In this document: positions 1-8,538 of the stretch, in pieces
How the letters are laid out: every line of letters starts with the position of its first letter
Position numbering within the stretch: the first letter of the stretch is position 1
Assembly: GCF_039543665.1 (NCBI RefSeq)
Contig: NZ_BAABKE010000010.1
Span: forward strand, 1-64,000
From: Wohlfahrtiimonas larvae
GTDB lineage: Bacteria > Pseudomonadota > Gammaproteobacteria > Cardiobacteriales > Wohlfahrtiimonadaceae
Direction of reading: 5' to 3'
Length of the DNA: 64,000 nt
Made by a program: the position numbers and the translations under genes
The notes under the pieces: generated by a model
Database searches by the model: none
Seen by the model: the letters and a program-made list of their open reading frames with translations, nothing else
What the model was told of the DNA's origin: nothing

Positions 1-61
1 CGTAGCTGCGCCGATGATAGTGTGGGGCCTCCCCATGTGAAAGTAGGTCATCTCCAGGGTC
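1..61 (+). rRNA. rrf: 5S ribosomal RNA, 3' half
   Basis: The first ~60 bases match the 3' half of gammaproteobacterial 5S rRNA, including the conserved segment that runs from GCGCCGATG through TGTGGGG and CTCCCCATG to AGTAGG. The 5' half lies outside the window. The exact 3' end is estimated by comparison with E. coli 5S, and a terminator follows immediately, so the rRNA operon ends here. Confidence 0.93.
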
Positions 62-74
62 TAACAAGCGAATA

Positions 75-99
75 GCCCACTCAAGCGAGTGGGCTTTTT
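75..99 (+). terminator. rRNA operon terminator
   Basis: An 8-bp perfect stem (GCCCACTC / GAGTGGGC, 75-82 and 87-94) with a 4-nt loop is followed by five T residues. It lies directly after the 5S gene. Confidence 0.93.
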
Positions 100-197
100 G
101 TTGTGTGGGAATAAAAATATTTAAAATATAAATCGGCTCTTAGTGTATATATATGTAAAAATCAATATCTATTGTTATACTTATGGTACTGATATTT

Positions 198-1034
198 ATG
201 AAATGTTTTTTAAGAACTCTGCTGTTTTTTATTTTATGCTTAAGTACTGTTTTTGCTGATCCATTACAACATGGTAAATATTTTCATGAAGATATGAAGT
301 TAGACCTTACTAAATATTATGTCAGTGAAAAATTAGATGGTTTTCGTGGATATTGGAATGGTAAAGAATTACGAAGTAAAACAGGATATCCCTATAATCC
401 ACCTAAATGGTTTATTGAAAATTTAGGTGATCAGCCTTTAGATGGGGAGCTATGGATTGATCGTGATGAGTTTACTCAGCTGATCCCTATTTTAAATGGA
501 ACTGAAAATCCAGAAAATTGGCATAAAGTAAATTATATGATTTTTGATATGCCTAATATTCAAAAGCCATTTGGTGAAAGAGTCGAATATATGAAATATT
601 ATATTCCTAGTTTGAATCTATCTTATGTAAAAATGATCCCACAAGAAAAAATTCAAAGTATAGATGAGCTTAAGCATAAATTGAATCAAGTTGTTGCTAT
701 GAAAGGCGAAGGTTTAATGTTGCATCATGAAGATGCATTGTATGGTTCAGGCCGTGTTAACCATTTATTAAAAGTTAAACAATATGATGAAGATAAAGGA
801 CGGGTTATTGGTTATAAACCAGGTAAGGGTAAATATAAAGGAATGGTGGGGGCATTAATCATAGAATTAAAAGATGGTAGTATTGTGAATGTAGGATCAG
901 GCCTTACCGATGAGATGAGAAAAAATCCACCTGCGATTAACGAAGTTGTCGCTTTTATTTATAATGGTCTCACTAATCATGGTAAACCTAGATTTCCTCG
1001 ATTTAAGCGTTTAAGAAATCCTTCGATGGAATAA
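198..1034 (+). CDS. ligE: Secreted minimal ATP-dependent DNA ligase (LigE type)
   Basis: The protein has an N-terminal hydrophobic signal peptide of about 20 residues ending near VFA|DP. The ligase motif I Lys-x-Asp-Gly follows (K45 if the start is 198; sequence EKLDGFR), where Lys would be adenylated by ATP. Motif III/IIIa-like DGELW and a later GEGLM (motif IV) and LKVK (motif V) can be seen. At about 278 residues it holds only the nucleotidyltransferase and OB-fold domains, as in the Lig E family of Haemophilus, Neisseria and relatives, which are periplasmic and linked to uptake or repair of extracellular DNA. Start 198 gives a typical signal peptide (MKCF...); an in-frame ATG at 183 adds five residues. 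No strong ribosome binding site is visible for either. It stands alone between the rRNA terminator and a glycosyltransferase. Confidence 0.88.
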   Translation: MKCFLRTLLFFILCLSTVFADPLQHGKYFHEDMKLDLTKYYVSEKLDGFRGYWNGKELRSKTGYPYNPPKWFIENLGDQPLDGELWIDRDEFTQLIPILNGTENPENWHKVNYMIFDMPNIQKPFGERVEYMKYYIPSLNLSYVKMIPQEKIQSIDELKHKLNQVVAMKGEGLMLHHEDALYGSGRVNHLLKVKQYDEDKGRVIGYKPGKGKYKGMVGALIIELKDGSIVNVGSGLTDEMRKNPPAINEVVAFIYNGLTNHGKPRFPRFKRLRNPSME

Positions 1035-1120
1035 CCATTATCCGATGCTCTATACTAAATTATGATTAAGTTTTATAATTAAGAAGTTTTGAGAGTAAAA
1101 TCAATAAAAAGGAATAATGA

Positions 1121-1888
1121 GTGGAAATCGCTAATTTTGTATGTATGAAATGGAAAGATGCCTATTCGGCGGATTATGTTAATAAATTATATAACATGAT
1201 TCAACGTAATATTAAGCGTCCTTTTCGACTAATCTGCTACACGGAAAATAGAGAAGGAATCATTCCAGAAGTAGAAGTTTACGATTTACCGCCCTTTAAT
1301 TTTCCTGAAGAATGGTTGTGGCGTGCTTATCGTAAAAAATCATTGACGCGTAGTGTACTTCATCCTTTCAAAGAGGGAGAACGGTTTTTATTTTTAGATT
1401 TGGATGTTGTGATCACTGGTAGTTTAGATGAAATGTTTGATTATGAAACAGATAAGGATTTTATTATTTGTTACAACTGGACACGTGGTAAGGGAAAAAT
1501 TGGGAATTCATCTGTAACGATGATGCGTGTTGGAGCATTGAACCATGTGATCGAAGATTTAGAAAATGATCCTGTAAAGTATGTGAATCAATATAAAACT
1601 GCTAGCCAAGAATATATGTCCGCCAAAATTATAGAAAAATATGGTCAGTTAACTTTTTGGCCTGATGAATGGTGCAGAAGCTTTCAAATCCATTGTATGC
1701 AATGGCGTTTTATGCGTTTGGTTAAAGCACCGTCTTTACCACCTGTAGGTTGTAAGGTACTTATTTTTCATGGAGCAGTGAATCCTCCTGATGCTGTGAA
1801 TGGGCATTGGCCAGGTAAAGTGCCTTTTTATAAGAAATTTTATAAAACTATTAAACCAACCCCGTGGATTAATAATTTTTGGAAATAA
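1121..1888 (+). CDS. Glycosyltransferase with DxD motif
   Basis: A 255-residue protein with no signal peptide. It carries the hallmark FLDLDVVITG segment (D93-L94-D95), the DxD metal/nucleotide-sugar site of GT-A fold glycosyltransferases. A C-terminal FHG (Phe-His-Gly) near residue 208 resembles the HxG end motif of GT8-like enzymes. The sugar donor and acceptor cannot be told from sequence. The start is GTG at 1121, supported by AAAAAGGA eight bases upstream; the ATG nine codons inside has no such site. Its terminator follows at 1901. Confidence 0.72.
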   Translation: MEIANFVCMKWKDAYSADYVNKLYNMIQRNIKRPFRLICYTENREGIIPEVEVYDLPPFNFPEEWLWRAYRKKSLTRSVLHPFKEGERFLFLDLDVVITGSLDEMFDYETDKDFIICYNWTRGKGKIGNSSVTMMRVGALNHVIEDLENDPVKYVNQYKTASQEYMSAKIIEKYGQLTFWPDEWCRSFQIHCMQWRFMRLVKAPSLPPVGCKVLIFHGAVNPPDAVNGHWPGKVPFYKKFYKTIKPTPWINNFWK

Positions 1889-1900
1889 AGAGCAATCAAT

Positions 1901-1929
1901 ATGCCTTAGGAAGTACCTAAGGCATTTTT
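1901..1929 (+). terminator. Terminator after glycosyltransferase
   Basis: A 10-bp perfect stem (ATGCCTTAGG with CCTAAGGCAT) and a 5-nt loop are followed by TTTTT. It separates the plus-strand glycosyltransferase from the convergent YchJ gene. Confidence 0.9.
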
Positions 1930-1931
1930 GA

Positions 1932-2324
1932 TTAAACTAGAAACTCACCATCGATATACACAAGTTTGTTATCTTCATAGATAAAACGGCTCAGCTCATG
2001 AATTTTATCGGCCTTACCATTTTGGTTGCTATCTTTATATCTCGCGATAAACTCTACGAAATATTCTTGGTGTTTAATATCTTCATTAACTTGATTAATT
2101 TTTAAGCCTAACCATTTAATGCTATCCATATCGCCAAAATTATCGGGGCAGGTTGTACTGTGCCATGTGAGTTTTAGATAATCTATATTCTGTAATACGT
2201 AAGCACTGTATCTACTTCGCATCAATATTTCTTGTTGCTGTGGATATTGTTGGCCTAAATGAAAAGGTTCGCAGCAATTCTTATAGTCAGTCTTGGGATT
2301 GCATGGGCAAGGGATATTCTTCAT
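1932..2324 (-). CDS. YchJ-family SEC-C motif protein
   Basis: 130 residues. The N terminus has the CPC...CC cysteine pattern (C6, C8, C17, C18) of the YchJ/UPF0225 family's SEC-C-like zinc motif, and the rest matches the NTF2-like YchJ domain (MRSRYSAYVL, LKLTWHSTT, VEFIARYK). The biochemical role of YchJ is not established. It overlaps the upstream hydrolase gene by 38 bases and has no evident ribosome binding site of its own, so it is probably translationally coupled. Confidence 0.87.
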   Translation of the reverse strand: MKNIPCPCNPKTDYKNCCEPFHLGQQYPQQQEILMRSRYSAYVLQNIDYLKLTWHSTTCPDNFGDMDSIKWLGLKINQVNEDIKHQEYFVEFIARYKDSNQNGKADKIHELSRFIYEDNKLVYIDGEFLV

Positions 2325-3186
2325 GATGATGTTTTTTTAACCATTCTAATAAGGATTGATAAATGCTAATAGCAATCGGATTGTTAAAATCTCGATCAAA
2401 GTCATGATACTGATTTTCAACTGGATAAAATACATTATTAGGGATAATGTTGGATAAATGAACAGAGGCTTCGTAAGGAACATCTTTATCTGTATTGCTT
2501 GCAGTTAAAAATGTTTGTGGGAGCTTGGAGAGCTCTTGATCCGTTAAGCTGTAATATTCCCATTGTGAGCGATCAGGTAAAACTTTAGAAAGCCATTCGC
2601 CAGTTTGTCGGTAGTTAATATATAAAACATAGCGAGATTTAACAGAAGCTTCTGTCAAAATACCTTGATCAGTTAAATCATATAGATCCATATAGCTATG
2701 TTTGGGGAATTGTAAATAATAGTCATTGGGTGTGATAAATGCATCAGAAAGCATAGAGCTATACCCATAGAAGGCAATAATGCCTTTTTGATATTGAGAT
2801 GGATTTTTAGCAGATAATAATAGTGCTAAATATGCACCTGCAGAACGACCAAATAGATAATAATCAGCAGAATCCAATCCTAAAATTGATTGATGATTCA
2901 GATGAAACCATTCTAATGCTTGTGCTAAACAGTGATGAATAGTTGTAAGATCAACTTCAGGAGCAAGAGGATAATCCAATAAGAGTAAGTTATAGCCTGC
3001 ATCATTTAGCATATCAATGTATGTTTCAGGTAAGTCTGAACGTTCACCAAGAATAAATCCTCCGCCATGTATGTAGATTAATGTAGGCTGATGAGAAGGA
3101 TGTTTAGCAGGTTTAAGCTCTGCTTTAAGTTCAATATTCTCAAGTAATGTATATGTATGAATAAGATTCACTTGAATAGATTCCAT
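2287..3186 (-). CDS. Alpha/beta hydrolase, HSL-type esterase
   Basis: A 299-residue protein with the hormone-sensitive-lipase family oxyanion motif HGGGF (40-44), the nucleophile elbow G-R-S-A-G (Ser115) and candidate acid/His residues in KDVPYEAS and YHDFDRDF near the C terminus. It lacks a signal peptide, so it is a predicted cytoplasmic carboxylesterase with unknown substrate. It is the first gene of a two-gene minus-strand unit with the YchJ-family gene and is divergent from glpF. Confidence 0.85.
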   Translation of the reverse strand: MESIQVNLIHTYTLLENIELKAELKPAKHPSHQPTLIYIHGGGFILGERSDLPETYIDMLNDAGYNLLLLDYPLAPEVDLTTIHHCLAQALEWFHLNHQSILGLDSADYYLFGRSAGAYLALLLSAKNPSQYQKGIIAFYGYSSMLSDAFITPNDYYLQFPKHSYMDLYDLTDQGILTEASVKSRYVLYINYRQTGEWLSKVLPDRSQWEYYSLTDQELSKLPQTFLTASNTDKDVPYEASVHLSNIIPNNVFYPVENQYHDFDRDFNNPIAISIYQSLLEWLKKHHHEEYPLPMQSQD

Positions 3187-3237
3187 AATATAAAGCTTTC
3201 ATGATAGTTAAGGCATTATGAATAATAAAGATTGAGA

Positions 3238-3256
3238 ATAATTCTTTGTGAATTAT
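3238..3256. promoter_or_regulatory. Inverted repeat in hydrolase/glpF divergent region
   Basis: Arms ATAATTC and GAATTAT are separated by 5 bases, and outer ATTGA/CAAT bases extend the dyad imperfectly. Its position between divergent genes suggests an operator. It does not obviously match the E. coli GlpR site. Confidence 0.3.
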
Positions 3257-3296
3257 CAATTTTTATTTAAATATTTTATCTAACAGATATGAATCA

Positions 3297-3324
3297 TTTT
3301 GTTTTATCATGTTATAAATATAAT
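3297..3324 (+). promoter_or_regulatory. Candidate glpF promoter
   Basis: A perfect TATAAT (3319-3324) lies 60 bases before the glpF start, with only a weak -35 (TTTTGT, 16-base spacer). A good SD (CGGAGG, 3375-3380) precedes the ATG. Confidence 0.4.
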
Positions 3325-3384
3325 CTATTAAAGTCATAAGTATAATTTATTTAAAACAACAGTTATTAATATTACGGAGGTTGT

Positions 3385-4230
3385 ATGCCTAGCTATATTG
3401 CAGAACTCATTGGTACTGCCATTATGATTTTATTCGGCGGAGGCGTTGTTGCGAACGTTGTCCTTAATAAATCTAAAGCAGCAGGTGGTGGTTGGATTGT
3501 TATTATTATGGGTTGGGGATTTGCTGTAATGTTGGCCATTTATGCTGTTGGGAAATATAGTGGTGGACACTTTAATCCTGCTGTAACTTTAGGTTTAGCC
3601 ATTGCTCATAAATTTCCGTGGATTCACGTATTGGGGTACATTGTTGCTCAGGTTTTGGGAGCAATGTTAGGTGCTTTTTTAGTATGGTTACATTTTAAAC
3701 CCCATTTTGCAGTGACAGAAAATGCAATTGCTAAACGTGATATTTTCTGCACAACACCAGCAATTGAAGATTATCCATCGAATTTAGTGTCAGAAATTCT
3801 TGGCACTGCGGTCTTAATTTTTGCAATTTTATTTATTGGTATAAATGAATTTACCGGTGGATTGCAACCTGTTGTTGTAGGTTTTTTAATCATGGCTATT
3901 GGTTTAAGTTTAGGTGGAACTACAGGATATGCGATTAACCCTGCCCGCGATTTTGGCCCAAGATTGATGCATGCTTTGATGCCCATTGCAGGTAAAACAG
4001 ATTCTAATTGGCGGTATGCATTTGTACCTGTATTAGGGCCAATGGTTGGCACTATAATTGGTACGGCATTATATGGGCTTTTTTATCGTACAGGTGCTTC
4101 AAATACGATGAGCTTTTTGGGCAGCTTAGTCTGGTTAATTATTGGCAGTGTATTGTGTTTTTTTCTATTACGTTATGGAAAACAAAAACAAGCAGAAAAT
4201 CATATTGTAGAATCAAGTTCTAAGATTTAA
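3385..4230 (+). CDS. glpF: Glycerol uptake facilitator (aquaglyceroporin)
   Basis: 281 residues with six predicted membrane helices and the two aquaporin pore motifs, GHFNPAV (N64-P-A) and INPARDFGPR (N185-P-A, D189). The Asp after the second NPA is typical of glycerol-conducting rather than strict water channels. It lets glycerol diffuse across the inner membrane, where GlpK traps it. It is the first gene of glpF-glpK-glpD, nine bases from glpK. The C terminus carries an extra hydrophobic stretch after the sixth helix. Confidence 0.95.
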   Translation: MPSYIAELIGTAIMILFGGGVVANVVLNKSKAAGGGWIVIIMGWGFAVMLAIYAVGKYSGGHFNPAVTLGLAIAHKFPWIHVLGYIVAQVLGAMLGAFLVWLHFKPHFAVTENAIAKRDIFCTTPAIEDYPSNLVSEILGTAVLIFAILFIGINEFTGGLQPVVVGFLIMAIGLSLGGTTGYAINPARDFGPRLMHALMPIAGKTDSNWRYAFVPVLGPMVGTIIGTALYGLFYRTGASNTMSFLGSLVWLIIGSVLCFFLLRYGKQKQAENHIVESSSKI

Positions 4231-4239
4231 GGAGTTATT

Positions 4240-5739
4240 ATGCAAAAGTTTGTGATGGCAATTGATCAAGGCACAACAAGTACCCGTGCAATTATTTTTG
4301 ACAAGGCGGGCAATATTAAAGGTGTTGCACAAAAAGAATTTCGCCAAATCTTTCCTCAGCCAGGCTGGGTAGAACATGACCCTACAGAAATTTGGTCATC
4401 TGTTTTATCTGTGATTACAGAAGCATTAACAGAGAATAATGTGAGTCCTGAACAAATTGCAACGATTGGAATTACAAACCAACGTGAAACCACCGTTGTT
4501 TGGGATAAAGAAACTGGGTTGCCTATTTATAATGCTCTAGTTTGGCAGTCAAGACAAACAGATAAAATTTGTAATGAGCTTAAGGCAGAAGGTTATGAGC
4601 CTTTATTTAAAGAAAAAACAGGATTATTGTTAGATCCTTATTTTTCAGGCACCAAGGTTGCTTGGATTTTAGATCATGTTAAGGGGGCTCGTGAGCGTGC
4701 GGAAAAAGGTGATTTATTATTTGGGACAATTGATACTTGGCTCATTTGGAAGTTAACTGGTGGAGCAGCGCACGTAACTGATTATTCCAATGCTAGTCGT
4801 ACATTGATGTATAACATTTATGATTTGAAATGGGATGAAGAGTTGCTCAAAATTTTGAATATTCCATCATCTATGTTGCCAACAGTATGTTCTTCATCAG
4901 AGGTTTATGGCCACACAATTGCTCAAAACTTCTTAGGTCAAGAAATTACAATCTCAGGGGCTGCCGGCGATCAACAAGCGGCATTGTTTGGTCAAGCATG
5001 TTTTAAAGAGGGTATGGCCAAAAATACTTATGGTACTGGTTGTTTTATGTTAATGAACACAGGTGAAAAACAAGTTAAATCACAAAGTGGCTTATTGACA
5101 ACATTAGCATGGGGCATTGATGGAAAAGTAGAATATGCCTTAGAAGGTTCAATTTTCGTTGCAGGTTCTGCAATTCAGTGGTTACGTGATGGGCTGCGTA
5201 TGTTTCAGCATGCAAAATTATCAGAAGATTATGCAAGTCGTGTAGAGTCTGCGGAAGGTGTTTATGTTGTGCCTGCCTTTGTTGGCTTAGGAACACCTTA
5301 TTGGGATTCGGAAGCTCGTGGGGCAATTTTTGGATTAACACGTGGTACACAAAAAGAACATTTTATTCGTGCCACTTTAGAGGCAATAGCATATCAGTCT
5401 CGAGATGTTTTACAGGCTATGGAAAAAGATTCTGGATTAAAGTTGACGGCATTACGCGTTGATGGTGGTGCTGCAATGAATAACTTCTTAATGCAATTCC
5501 AGTCAGATATTTTAGGTGTTGATGTTGATCGACCAAAAATTAATGAAACAACTGCATTGGGCGCTGCATATTTAGCAGGATTAGCGACAGGTTATTGGTC
5601 ATCTCAAGAAGAAATTCACCAAAATTGGTCGTTAGATCAAAAATACACGCCAAAAATGTCAGAAGATGAACGTGCTAAACTATATCATGGTTGGGAATGT
5701 GCAATTAAAGCAACACAGGCATTTAAACCGAATATATAA
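4240..5739 (+). CDS. glpK: Glycerol kinase
   Basis: 499 residues, the usual length for GlpK. The FGGY-kinase N-terminal phosphate loop DQGTTSTR (9-16), WVEHDP and the C-terminal RVDGGAAMN segment are present. It phosphorylates glycerol with ATP to sn-glycerol 3-phosphate in the cytoplasm, the committed step before GlpD. An AAGGAG site lies just before the ATG. It sits in the operon between glpF and glpD. Confidence 0.97.
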   Translation: MQKFVMAIDQGTTSTRAIIFDKAGNIKGVAQKEFRQIFPQPGWVEHDPTEIWSSVLSVITEALTENNVSPEQIATIGITNQRETTVVWDKETGLPIYNALVWQSRQTDKICNELKAEGYEPLFKEKTGLLLDPYFSGTKVAWILDHVKGARERAEKGDLLFGTIDTWLIWKLTGGAAHVTDYSNASRTLMYNIYDLKWDEELLKILNIPSSMLPTVCSSSEVYGHTIAQNFLGQEITISGAAGDQQAALFGQACFKEGMAKNTYGTGCFMLMNTGEKQVKSQSGLLTTLAWGIDGKVEYALEGSIFVAGSAIQWLRDGLRMFQHAKLSEDYASRVESAEGVYVVPAFVGLGTPYWDSEARGAIFGLTRGTQKEHFIRATLEAIAYQSRDVLQAMEKDSGLKLTALRVDGGAAMNNFLMQFQSDILGVDVDRPKINETTALGAAYLAGLATGYWSSQEEIHQNWSLDQKYTPKMSEDERAKLYHGWECAIKATQAFKPNI

Positions 5740-5774
5740 TAGATGAAACTTGATTATTAAATAAGGAGCAATTC

Positions 5775-7445
5775 ATGGCATTTTCAGGTATGAATCGTCA
5801 AGATACTATTCAAAAACTTCAGAATAATATTTATGATGTTTTAGTCATTGGTGGTGGGATTACAGGTGCTGGAATTGCTCTCGATGCTGCTAAACGAGGT
5901 ATGAAGGTCGCATTGATCGAAATGCAAGATTTTGCAGCAGGTACAAGTAGCCGTTCTACAAAATTGATTCATGGTGGGTTGCGTTATTTAAAGCAATTAC
6001 AAGTGGGTGTCGTGATGCATTCAGGACGTGAACGTGCTGTGGTTTATGAGAATGGGCCACATGTCACAACACCAGAATGGATGTTGTTACCAATGCATCG
6101 AGGTGGTACTTTTGGCCCTTTATCAACGTCAATTGGCTTACGTGTTTATGATCTCCTTGCTGGTGTGAAAAAAGATGAGCAAAAAAGCATGTTGAATCGA
6201 CATCAAACTATTCAAAAAGCCCCTTTAGTGCGTCAAGATGGATTAGTCGGAGCAGGTTATTATGTGGAATATCGAACAGATGATGCGCGCCTGACTATTG
6301 AAGTGATGAAAAAAGCTGTAGAATTTGGTGCAACGGTTGTAAACTATGCGAAAGGTGAGTCATTCATTTATAATGATCAAAACCAAATCACAGGTATGAA
6401 TGTTAAAGACTTATTTAGCCATTTGGAATTTACAATTCAAGCAAAAAAAGTGATCAATGCCACAGGTCCTTGGGTGGATGAAAATCGCAAAAAAGACAAA
6501 GCTAAACCCAATAATAAACACCTACGTTTAACCAAAGGGATTCACTTAGTTGTGGATCAAATACACTTTCCACTAAAGCAGGCAGTATATTTTGATACAG
6601 AAAAAGATAAACGCATGATCTTTGCTGTGCCGCGTAATGGTAAAACATATATTGGAACCACAGACACTGTTTATGAAGCTGATCAAGCCAATCCAATTGC
6701 AACTAAGGCTGATCGCGATTATATCATTGCTGCTGTTAATTATATGTTTCCAACGGTGCAATTAACGGCGGATAAAATTGAGTCATCTTGGGCTGGGGTG
6801 CGTCCATTGATTTGGGAAGAAGGTAAAAATCCTTCTGAAATTTCTCGTAAAGATGAAATTTGGGAATCAGAAACAGGTTTGCTCACTATTGCAGGCGGTA
6901 AATTAACGGGCTATCGTCATATGGCAGAGGAAGTTGTAGATAAGCTGGCAAGCATTTTACAACGTGATTTTAGTTTACAGTTCAAACCATGTATGACAAA
7001 AAATCAGCCTGTATCTGGTGGTGATGTTGGTGGTTCTGCTAAATTTGATGCTTTTATTCAAGCACAGGCAAAAATTGGTGAATCAGTAGGTTTATCACAA
7101 TCAGAAGCAGTTTTTTTAGCTCAGTTTTATGGAACTAATGCTCAAGTGATGTTTGATGAATTTAAAGCAAACCCTGTAGAAGATACGGATGCTTTAAGCC
7201 GTTTGACACAATTAAGATTATGGTATGCTCTCAATCATGAATGTGTGATGACACCTTGCGATTTTTTAATTCGACGCACAGGACATTTATTTTTTAATAT
7301 TGCTGAAGCGATGAAAGAAAAAGATGGTGTTATTGAATATATGGCAGCTTACTTTCAATGGGATGCAGATATTATCGCGACTATGGTGGCAAATGTTGAA
7401 CAAGCATTTAAGTTTGCGACAGAATTTCCTGATGAAAAACAGTAA
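5775..7445 (+). CDS. glpD: Aerobic glycerol-3-phosphate dehydrogenase
   Basis: 556 residues. The N-terminal FAD-binding Rossmann motif is VIGGGITGAG (residues 24-33), followed by the GlpA/GlpD signature GTSSRSTKLIHGGLRYL (56-72). It is a peripheral inner-membrane flavoprotein that oxidises glycerol 3-phosphate to dihydroxyacetone phosphate and feeds electrons to ubiquinone. It has an AAGGAG site before its ATG and ends the glpFKD operon. No GlpR-like repressor or glpT lies nearby. Confidence 0.96.
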   Translation: MAFSGMNRQDTIQKLQNNIYDVLVIGGGITGAGIALDAAKRGMKVALIEMQDFAAGTSSRSTKLIHGGLRYLKQLQVGVVMHSGRERAVVYENGPHVTTPEWMLLPMHRGGTFGPLSTSIGLRVYDLLAGVKKDEQKSMLNRHQTIQKAPLVRQDGLVGAGYYVEYRTDDARLTIEVMKKAVEFGATVVNYAKGESFIYNDQNQITGMNVKDLFSHLEFTIQAKKVINATGPWVDENRKKDKAKPNNKHLRLTKGIHLVVDQIHFPLKQAVYFDTEKDKRMIFAVPRNGKTYIGTTDTVYEADQANPIATKADRDYIIAAVNYMFPTVQLTADKIESSWAGVRPLIWEEGKNPSEISRKDEIWESETGLLTIAGGKLTGYRHMAEEVVDKLASILQRDFSLQFKPCMTKNQPVSGGDVGGSAKFDAFIQAQAKIGESVGLSQSEAVFLAQFYGTNAQVMFDEFKANPVEDTDALSRLTQLRLWYALNHECVMTPCDFLIRRTGHLFFNIAEAMKEKDGVIEYMAAYFQWDADIIATMVANVEQAFKFATEFPDEKQ

Positions 7446-7451
7446 TAAGGC

Positions 7452-7479
7452 TTGAAATATCCTTCGATTTAAGTAAAAT
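7452..7479 (+). promoter_or_regulatory. Promoter of rplM-rpsI
   Basis: TTGAAA (7452-7457), a 16-base spacer and TAAAAT (7474-7479) form a good sigma-70 promoter just after glpD. It predicts a transcript start near 7486 and a leader of about 140 nt. Confidence 0.55.
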
Positions 7480-7485
7480 GGTGCG

Positions 7486-7625
7486 ATCGTTTACCAGCGA
7501 CCCCTAACGGTGGTTGTCTTTTAAAAAGGCTTTGAGGTGAACGGGATGAGAGCTTCGGCTCTTTCATCTTAGGGCAATAGTAAGATAACTTTTAGTTAGA
7601 GATTATTTATTTTTTGGAGTTTTCA
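7486..7625 (+). promoter_or_regulatory. Structured 5' leader of rplM-rpsI
   Basis: The leader contains a hairpin with a TTCG tetraloop (7545-7568: GATGA+GAGC paired with GCTC+TCATC, two bulged T) and a weaker upstream stem near 7497-7522. An SD (GGAG, 7616-7619) lies before the rplM ATG. In E. coli the operon is feedback-regulated through its leader by L13; that this leader does the same is inference. Confidence 0.45.
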
Positions 7626-8054
7626 ATGAAAACATTTAGTGCAAAACCTGCTGACGTTGTTCGCGAATGGTATGTGATTGATGCAGAAGGCAAAACACTT
7701 GGTCGTTTAGCAACAGAAGTTGCAAAACGTTTACGTGGCAAACATAAAGCAGAATATACACCGCACGTTGATACAGGCGATTATATTATTGTTGTGAATG
7801 CTGAGAAAGTACGTGTAACTGGTAATAAATTGAAGCAAAAAATTTACTACAAGCACACAGGCTATGTTGGTCACTTAAGACAAACTTCTTTAGAGAAAAT
7901 GTTAGAAAGCAATCCTGAGCGTGTTTTAGAATTCGCTGTAAAAGGTATGTTGCCGAAGAACGTTTTAGGTAGAGATATGTTCCGTAAACTAAAGATCGTT
8001 GTAGGTCCTGAACATACTCATGCTGCACAGCAACCTAAAGTTTTAGACTTTTAA
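7626..8054 (+). CDS. rplM: 50S ribosomal protein L13
   Basis: 142 residues from the ATG at 7626, identical in length to E. coli L13. The family signatures WYVIDAEGKTLGRLA, HVDTGDYIIV and the conserved MLPKN...GRDMFRKLK are present. L13 binds 23S rRNA early in 50S assembly. An upstream in-frame TTG at 7614 overlaps the Shine-Dalgarno bases and is not a start. It is co-transcribed with rpsI, 17 bases downstream. Confidence 0.98.
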   Translation: MKTFSAKPADVVREWYVIDAEGKTLGRLATEVAKRLRGKHKAEYTPHVDTGDYIIVVNAEKVRVTGNKLKQKIYYKHTGYVGHLRQTSLEKMLESNPERVLEFAVKGMLPKNVLGRDMFRKLKIVVGPEHTHAAQQPKVLDF

Positions 8055-8071
8055 TTTAAGGAAGATAAATC

Positions 8072-8464
8072 ATGGCAGTGAACCAAAATTATGGTACAGG
8101 TCGTAGAAAGACCTCAGCAGCTCGCGTTTTCTTGCGTAAAGGTACAGGAAGCATCGTTATCAATGGTAAACCATTAGACGAATACTTCGGTCGTAAAACA
8201 GCATGTATGGTTGTTCGTCAACCATTAGAGTTGTTAGAAGCAACAGAGCAATTTGATGTATACGTAACTGTATCTGGCGGTGGTCAATCTGGCCAAGCTG
8301 GTGCAATTCGTCACGGTTTGACTCGTGCATTGATCGAATATGATGAAGTTAATCGTTCACCATTACGTAAAGCTGGTTATGTAACTCGTGATGCTCGTGA
8401 AGTTGAACGTAAGAAAGTTGGCTTACGTAAAGCTCGTCGTGCAACTCAGTTCTCAAAACGTTAA
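8072..8464 (+). CDS. rpsI: 30S ribosomal protein S9
   Basis: 130 residues, the E. coli length. It starts with the YGTGRRKTS motif and ends with the conserved KARRATQFSKR tail, which reaches the ribosomal P site and contacts the tRNA anticodon arm. AAGGAAG precedes the ATG. It is the second gene of the rplM-rpsI operon and has its own terminator. Confidence 0.98.
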   Translation: MAVNQNYGTGRRKTSAARVFLRKGTGSIVINGKPLDEYFGRKTACMVVRQPLELLEATEQFDVYVTVSGGGQSGQAGAIRHGLTRALIEYDEVNRSPLRKAGYVTRDAREVERKKVGLRKARRATQFSKR

Positions 8465-8490
8465 TCGTTTTACAGTTCTACAATATTACA

Positions 8491-8521
8491 AGCCTTTCTA
8501 TTGCAGAAAGGCTTTCTTTTT
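8491..8521 (+). terminator. Terminator after rpsI
   Basis: A 9-bp stem (AGCCTTTCT / AGAAAGGCT) with a 5-nt loop is followed by a T-rich run. Confidence 0.9.
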
Positions 8522-8538
8522 ATTATTTAGTATTCAGT

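Noticed and set aside
3771..4052. Antisense open frame inside glpF, and similar frames inside other genes
   Set aside because: They are shadows of codon usage in real genes, without ribosome sites or family motifs.
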